Assembly (NCBI GenBank): GCA_900556625.1
Contig: USPQ01000100.1
Coordinates: forward strand, 1 to 10,335
Source of the DNA: an uncultured Bacteroides sp.
GTDB lineage: Bacteria; Bacteroidota; Bacteroidia; Bacteroidales; Bacteroidaceae
Length of the DNA stretch: 10,335 nt
Direction of reading: 5' to 3'
The notes beneath the pieces were generated by a model that worked only from the letters and a program-made list of their open reading frames with translations, did no database searches and had not been told where the DNA came from. The first letter of the stretch is position 1, and each line of letters begins with the position of its first letter. The position numbers were made by a program, and so were the translations under genes. Shown one piece after another: positions 8,050 through 10,335 of this stretch.

Positions 8050-8842
8050 GATTAAAGCTGCTATAATAGAGGATGAAATTCCGGCTGCCCGTCTGCTTCG
8101 CGACACTTTATTGTCTCTGCGTCCTGGTTGGGACGTAGAGTTACTTCCGGGTAATATAGAGGAAGCGGTAGAGTGGTTTGCCCAGCATCCCCATCCGGAC
8201 ATTCTTTTTCTGGATATTCAGTTGACGGATGGCAACTCGTTTCTCTTTATTGAACAAGCCCATCCGGAAAGCATGATTGTGTTTACTACTGCCTATGATG
8301 AATATGCCGTACGCGCTTTTACGGTCAACAGCATTGATTATCTTCTAAAACCAATTCATGAAGAACGTCTGTTGCAGGCTATCCGACGTTTTGAGGGACT
8401 GACTAAGAAAAATATTCATGATTTCAATTCGGAAAGCCGGATGATGGAAGTTTTGCAGCAGCTTTCTGTTGCACAGGAAGCTTTATCGTCGGTGCATAAA
8501 AAGTATCGTACGCGGTTTCTGATTTCCAGTGGAGAGAAACTTCTGACTTTGCAGGTTAGTGACATTGCTTATTTTTATTCGGAGAATAAGTATACCTTTG
8601 CGGTGACACATAAGAACCGGGAATTTCTTATTGATTTGGCTTTGGATAGATTGTGCGAGCAATTGGATCCCGACCGTTTTTTTCGTACGAATCGTCAGAC
8701 TCTTGTCTGTATTGATGCAATTCAACGTATTGAATCCTATTTTTTAGGGAAAGCAATCGTACACGTATTGCCTCCCTTCAAAGATAAAATTATTGTCAGT
8801 AAGGATAAGATGGCTTCTTTCAGGATGTGGCTGAATTATTAG
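8042..8842 (+). CDS. LytTR-family DNA-binding response regulator
   Basis: This 266-residue response regulator is the partner of the overlapping sensor kinase. The receiver domain (about 4-118) has the acidic pair Glu10-Asp11, the phosphoacceptor Asp58 in ILFLDIQL, the switch Thr83 in VFTTAY and Lys103-Pro104 in YLLKPI. All the standard catalytic positions are therefore present. After a linker (about 119-153), the C-terminal LytTR domain (about 156-264) contains SDIAYFYSENKYTF and the family hallmark FFRTNRQTLVCIDAIQRIE. LytTR proteins bind short direct repeats in promoters through a beta-type fold. The start ATG lies inside the last codons of the kinase gene, an overlap typical of translationally coupled pairs. 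The stop codon is only 9 bases from the end of the convergent kinase pseudogene, and no clear terminator hairpin is visible between them. Likely targets include the efflux cluster itself, but this is inferred. Confidence 0.92.
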   Translation: MNKIKAAIIEDEIPAARLLRDTLLSLRPGWDVELLPGNIEEAVEWFAQHPHPDILFLDIQLTDGNSFLFIEQAHPESMIVFTTAYDEYAVRAFTVNSIDYLLKPIHEERLLQAIRRFEGLTKKNIHDFNSESRMMEVLQQLSVAQEALSSVHKKYRTRFLISSGEKLLTLQVSDIAYFYSENKYTFAVTHKNREFLIDLALDRLCEQLDPDRFFRTNRQTLVCIDAIQRIESYFLGKAIVHVLPPFKDKIIVSKDKMASFRMWLNY

Positions 8843-9013
8843 AAGTTTACCTTACAGTAAGACAATGCGTTTCTGCATGATGTCTTTTAGCTGCGTCTTC
8901 AATAAGTTGGCATTGATGGGTTTAGGCATATAACCGTCAAAGCCGTTTTCCATTACCCTCTGTTCATCTGAGGCAAAAGCAAAGGCAGTAATGGCGATGA
9001 TAGGTACTTTGGC

Positions 9014-9023
9014 CGAATATTTG
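9014..9023 (-). other. Lesion 4: deletion junction removing the receiver phosphoacceptor
   Basis: The receiver reads LFKEYNPQI in one frame and resumes as KYSAKVPIIAITAF in another. About 20 residues normally found between these points, with the LMDxxMPxMDG block and its phosphoacceptor Asp, are absent (roughly 60-65 bases). The bases AAATA at the junction can belong to either side, which suggests deletion at a short repeat. Confidence 0.75.
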
Positions 9024-9252
9024 CGGATTGTACTCCTTGAATAGGTTTACAGCCTCTTGTCCATCCCATGCGTGTATCAAGCGGTCATCGTATTTCAAAA
9101 TAGACTCAAACAGTTTATAATCGCTTTCGTTATCTTCGGCTACCAGGATAATCAGTTTGTCTTTTTCTATCTCAATGGTCTGGATTTCTTTTTGGGGAGC
9201 TTTTTCTATTATGTTACTCGCTTCTTTATAAGGTAATGTAAACCAGAATGTA

Positions 9253-9261
9253 GAACCCGAA
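9253..9261 (-). other. Lesion 3: deletion junction removing the ATPase core
   Basis: The frame encoding NAIKFTTEGSIRFG jumps directly to GSTFWFTLPY in another frame. In intact hybrid kinases about 60-65 residues lie between these two motifs, including the G1 box (DTGxGIP), the F box and the G2 box (GTGLGLS). Roughly 190-200 bases are therefore missing, and the loss is not a multiple of three. The size is estimated from family knowledge, not measured. Confidence 0.75.
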
Positions 9262-9697
9262 TCGGATGCTGCCTTCGGTTGTGAATTTGATTGCATTTGT
9301 TACAAAATTGATAATCAATTGGGATAGTCTGTTTTTCTCTATATATGCGCAACAAGGTTGTTCGGGAGCGATGAACTCCAGTTTTACCTTGTCCGATTTT
9401 AGTTTCAGTTGGCAGCTGTTTTTTAAATCACTCATTAAATCGTTAATCTCTACATTGGAATAATTAAAGTCCAATGTCCCGGCTTCTATTTTTGATAAGT
9501 CTAAAATATCACTTATAAGTTGTAATAACAAGGTGTTATTATTCTCAATGATACTTACATATTCTTGTTTTTCCTCTTCCTCCTCGGTAGAAGCCAATAT
9601 GCCGGAGAAGCCGACAATGGCATTGAGTGGAGTATGTATCTCATGACTCATGTTTGCCAGAAAAGCAGATTTCAGACGATTTGATTCTTCGGCACGG

Positions 9698-9702
9698 TTT
9701 TT
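9698..9702 (-). other. Lesion 2: one-base loss in an A homopolymer (frameshift)
   Basis: The minus strand has five A residues here. With six, the frame would run ELVNAKNRAEESNRLKSAFL straight into NMSHEI, the normal coiled-coil lead-in to HisKA. With five, it shifts. This is either a real slippage mutation or a sequencing error in a homopolymer, but the neighbouring lesions make a true mutation likely. Confidence 0.75.
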
Positions 9703-9716
9703 GCATTAACCAATTC

Positions 9717-9719
9717 CTA
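9717..9719 (-). other. Lesion 1: in-frame TAG nonsense codon
   Basis: The PAS frame reads ITERKKME and then TAG. Beyond it the same frame continues with ELVNAK, as in intact relatives, which typically read KKMEQELVNAK. A CAG to TAG change (Gln to stop) explains it. It cuts the product off before the HisKA domain. Confidence 0.8.
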
Positions 9720-10244
9720 CTCCATCTTTTTTCGTTCGGTGATGACTAATGAAGAACCTACTAAGGTCAATGGAGTGCTATTCTCATCTCTAGTCTCAAC
9801 TGCCGCCTGAGCTTCTACCCAGTCTATTCTGTGAAGACCTTTGTGAGGGTTGACGATACGATATTCTTCTTTTACTTTGTCCGAACGACCTTCTATCAAA
9901 TCTTTGTAAGCCTGCTCTACCCGTGTACGGTCTTCTTTGAATATTTTGGCGAAATATTGATTATAGGGCACTGCCAATTGTTCTTCAGCTACGTCTTTCC
10001 CGGATGCGTTAAGCTCTATCGGCTTATTTATATCGCATAAAATAGTGTGGCTCTGTAAGTTCCATTTCCATGGTACGATATTAGCCACTTCGATCGACAT
10101 GGAAAGTTTATTGTTGATTGTACTTAATTTTTGTTGTGCCTTGTGCAGTTCTGTGCTGTCCAGACAGAATACGTCAATGATATTGTTATGTTGTGTTCCT
10201 TTAAGTATTACACCATAAAACGTATTGCTTTTCTTAAAACACAT

Positions 10245-10335
10245 AGCGAAAAAGTAAATTTGGGCAAAGCGTAGCGAATTGGCTGATAGAGCGTTCGTTA
10301 CGCTTTGTTTTTCTATGGGGCAGAGCCAACGAAAT
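10245..10335 (-). other. Right-edge segment of unknown origin upstream of the pseudogene
   Basis: The minus-strand frame of the PAS region stays open from the ATG at 10244 to the window edge (30 codons without a stop). The coded residues do not look like a kinase sensor segment, and much of the stretch is the inverted repeat at 10265-10307. A second short inverted pair, TTGGCT at 10279-10284 and AGCCAA at 10324-10329, lies partly in the loop. No promoter match is seen. The original 5' part of the kinase gene may have been replaced at about this point, but the window ends too soon to tell. Confidence 0.35.
10265..10307. repeat. Imperfect inverted repeat (14-base arms, 15-base loop) next to a T run
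   Basis: CAAAGCGTAGCGAA at 10265-10278 and TTCGTTACGCTTTG at 10294-10307 are reverse complements except for one position, which can form a G-T wobble in RNA. On the plus strand the second arm is followed at once by TTTTT (10308-10312), as in an intrinsic terminator. On the minus strand a T-rich stretch follows about 10 bases after the stem. No plus-strand gene is seen that would need a terminator here. It could instead be an end or repeat of a mobile or dispersed element. Confidence 0.6.

Larger units (their letters stand above)
8852..10244 (-). pseudogene. Degraded PAS-containing hybrid sensor histidine kinase/response regulator
   Basis: Four consecutive pieces in shifting frames, read leftward, add up to one known layout. 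First is a PAS/PAC-like region (10244-9720) with DWVEAQAAVETRDEN and SLVITERKKME. Second is a HisKA domain (about 9716-9262) with MSHEIHTPLNAIVGFS, where the His is kept but the usual Arg is His, and then an N box NFVTNAIKFTTEG. Third is the end of the ATPase domain, GSTFWFTLPY, a linker and the start of a receiver, ILVAEDNESDYKLFESILK (about 9257-9021). Last is the receiver end, VPIIAITAFAFASDEQRVM...GYMPKPIN, stopping with TAA at 8854-8852. The lesions are a nonsense codon, a one-base frameshift and two internal deletions. The deletions remove the ATP-binding glycine boxes and the receiver phosphoacceptor, so no active kinase can be made. The true start is unclear: ATG 10244 is the first in the frame, but any N-terminal sensor region is missing or outside the window. 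Family intact members in Bacteroides are longer. Confidence 0.88.

Noticed and set aside
8851..8861. CTTACAGTAAG palindrome between the convergent genes as a terminator
   Set aside because: The stem is only five bases with a one-base loop, has no GC-rich core and no T run, so it is too weak to call.
8852..10244. Programmed frameshifting or split functional proteins in the hybrid kinase region
   Set aside because: The deletions remove essential ATP-binding and phosphoacceptor motifs, and a separate nonsense codon is present, so recoding could not restore a working enzyme.
10265..10335. Integron attC-like or site-specific recombination site
   Set aside because: The inverted repeats are present, but the RYYYAAC and GTRRRY core motifs are not found at matching places, and no recombinase gene lies in the window.

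Overview
The window looks like chromosomal DNA from Bacteroides or a close relative in the Bacteroidota. Two things support this. Promoter-like sites match the Bacteroides sigma-factor consensus (TTTG, 19-21 bases, TAnnTTTG); the clearest is at 17-47 on the minus strand, with exact 19-base spacing. The protein sequences also read like gut Bacteroides families. The species cannot be fixed from the sequence alone.

Layout from left to right: (1) 1-62 is a promoter firing leftward out of the window. (2) 63-1364, minus strand, is an NhaC-family sodium/proton antiporter. (3) 1365-1560 is the divergent control region. (4) 1561-8842, plus strand, is a tight five-gene cluster: periplasmic adaptor lipoprotein, RND inner-membrane pump, TolC-like outer-membrane channel, LytS/YehU-type sensor kinase and LytTR response regulator. 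The gaps are 9, 2 and 16 bases, and the last two genes overlap by 8 bases. (5) 8852 to about 10244, minus strand, is the wreck of a PAS-containing hybrid sensor kinase. It carries a nonsense codon, a one-base frameshift and two internal deletions that remove the ATP-binding core and the phosphoacceptor of the receiver. (6) 10245-10335 holds a strong imperfect inverted repeat next to a T run. It stays open in the pseudogene's frame but does not read like kinase sequence.

The first three plus-strand genes should build one envelope-spanning tripartite efflux machine. The next two probably form a dedicated two-component system that senses a membrane or envelope signal and may control the pump; that regulatory link is inferred from gene order only. 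The antiporter is divergently transcribed and probably independent.

I see no CRISPR array, tRNA, rRNA, complete insertion sequence or phage gene. The gene content is largely ordinary. The most notable parts are the decayed hybrid kinase and the inverted repeat at the right edge. I found no convincing new biological system.
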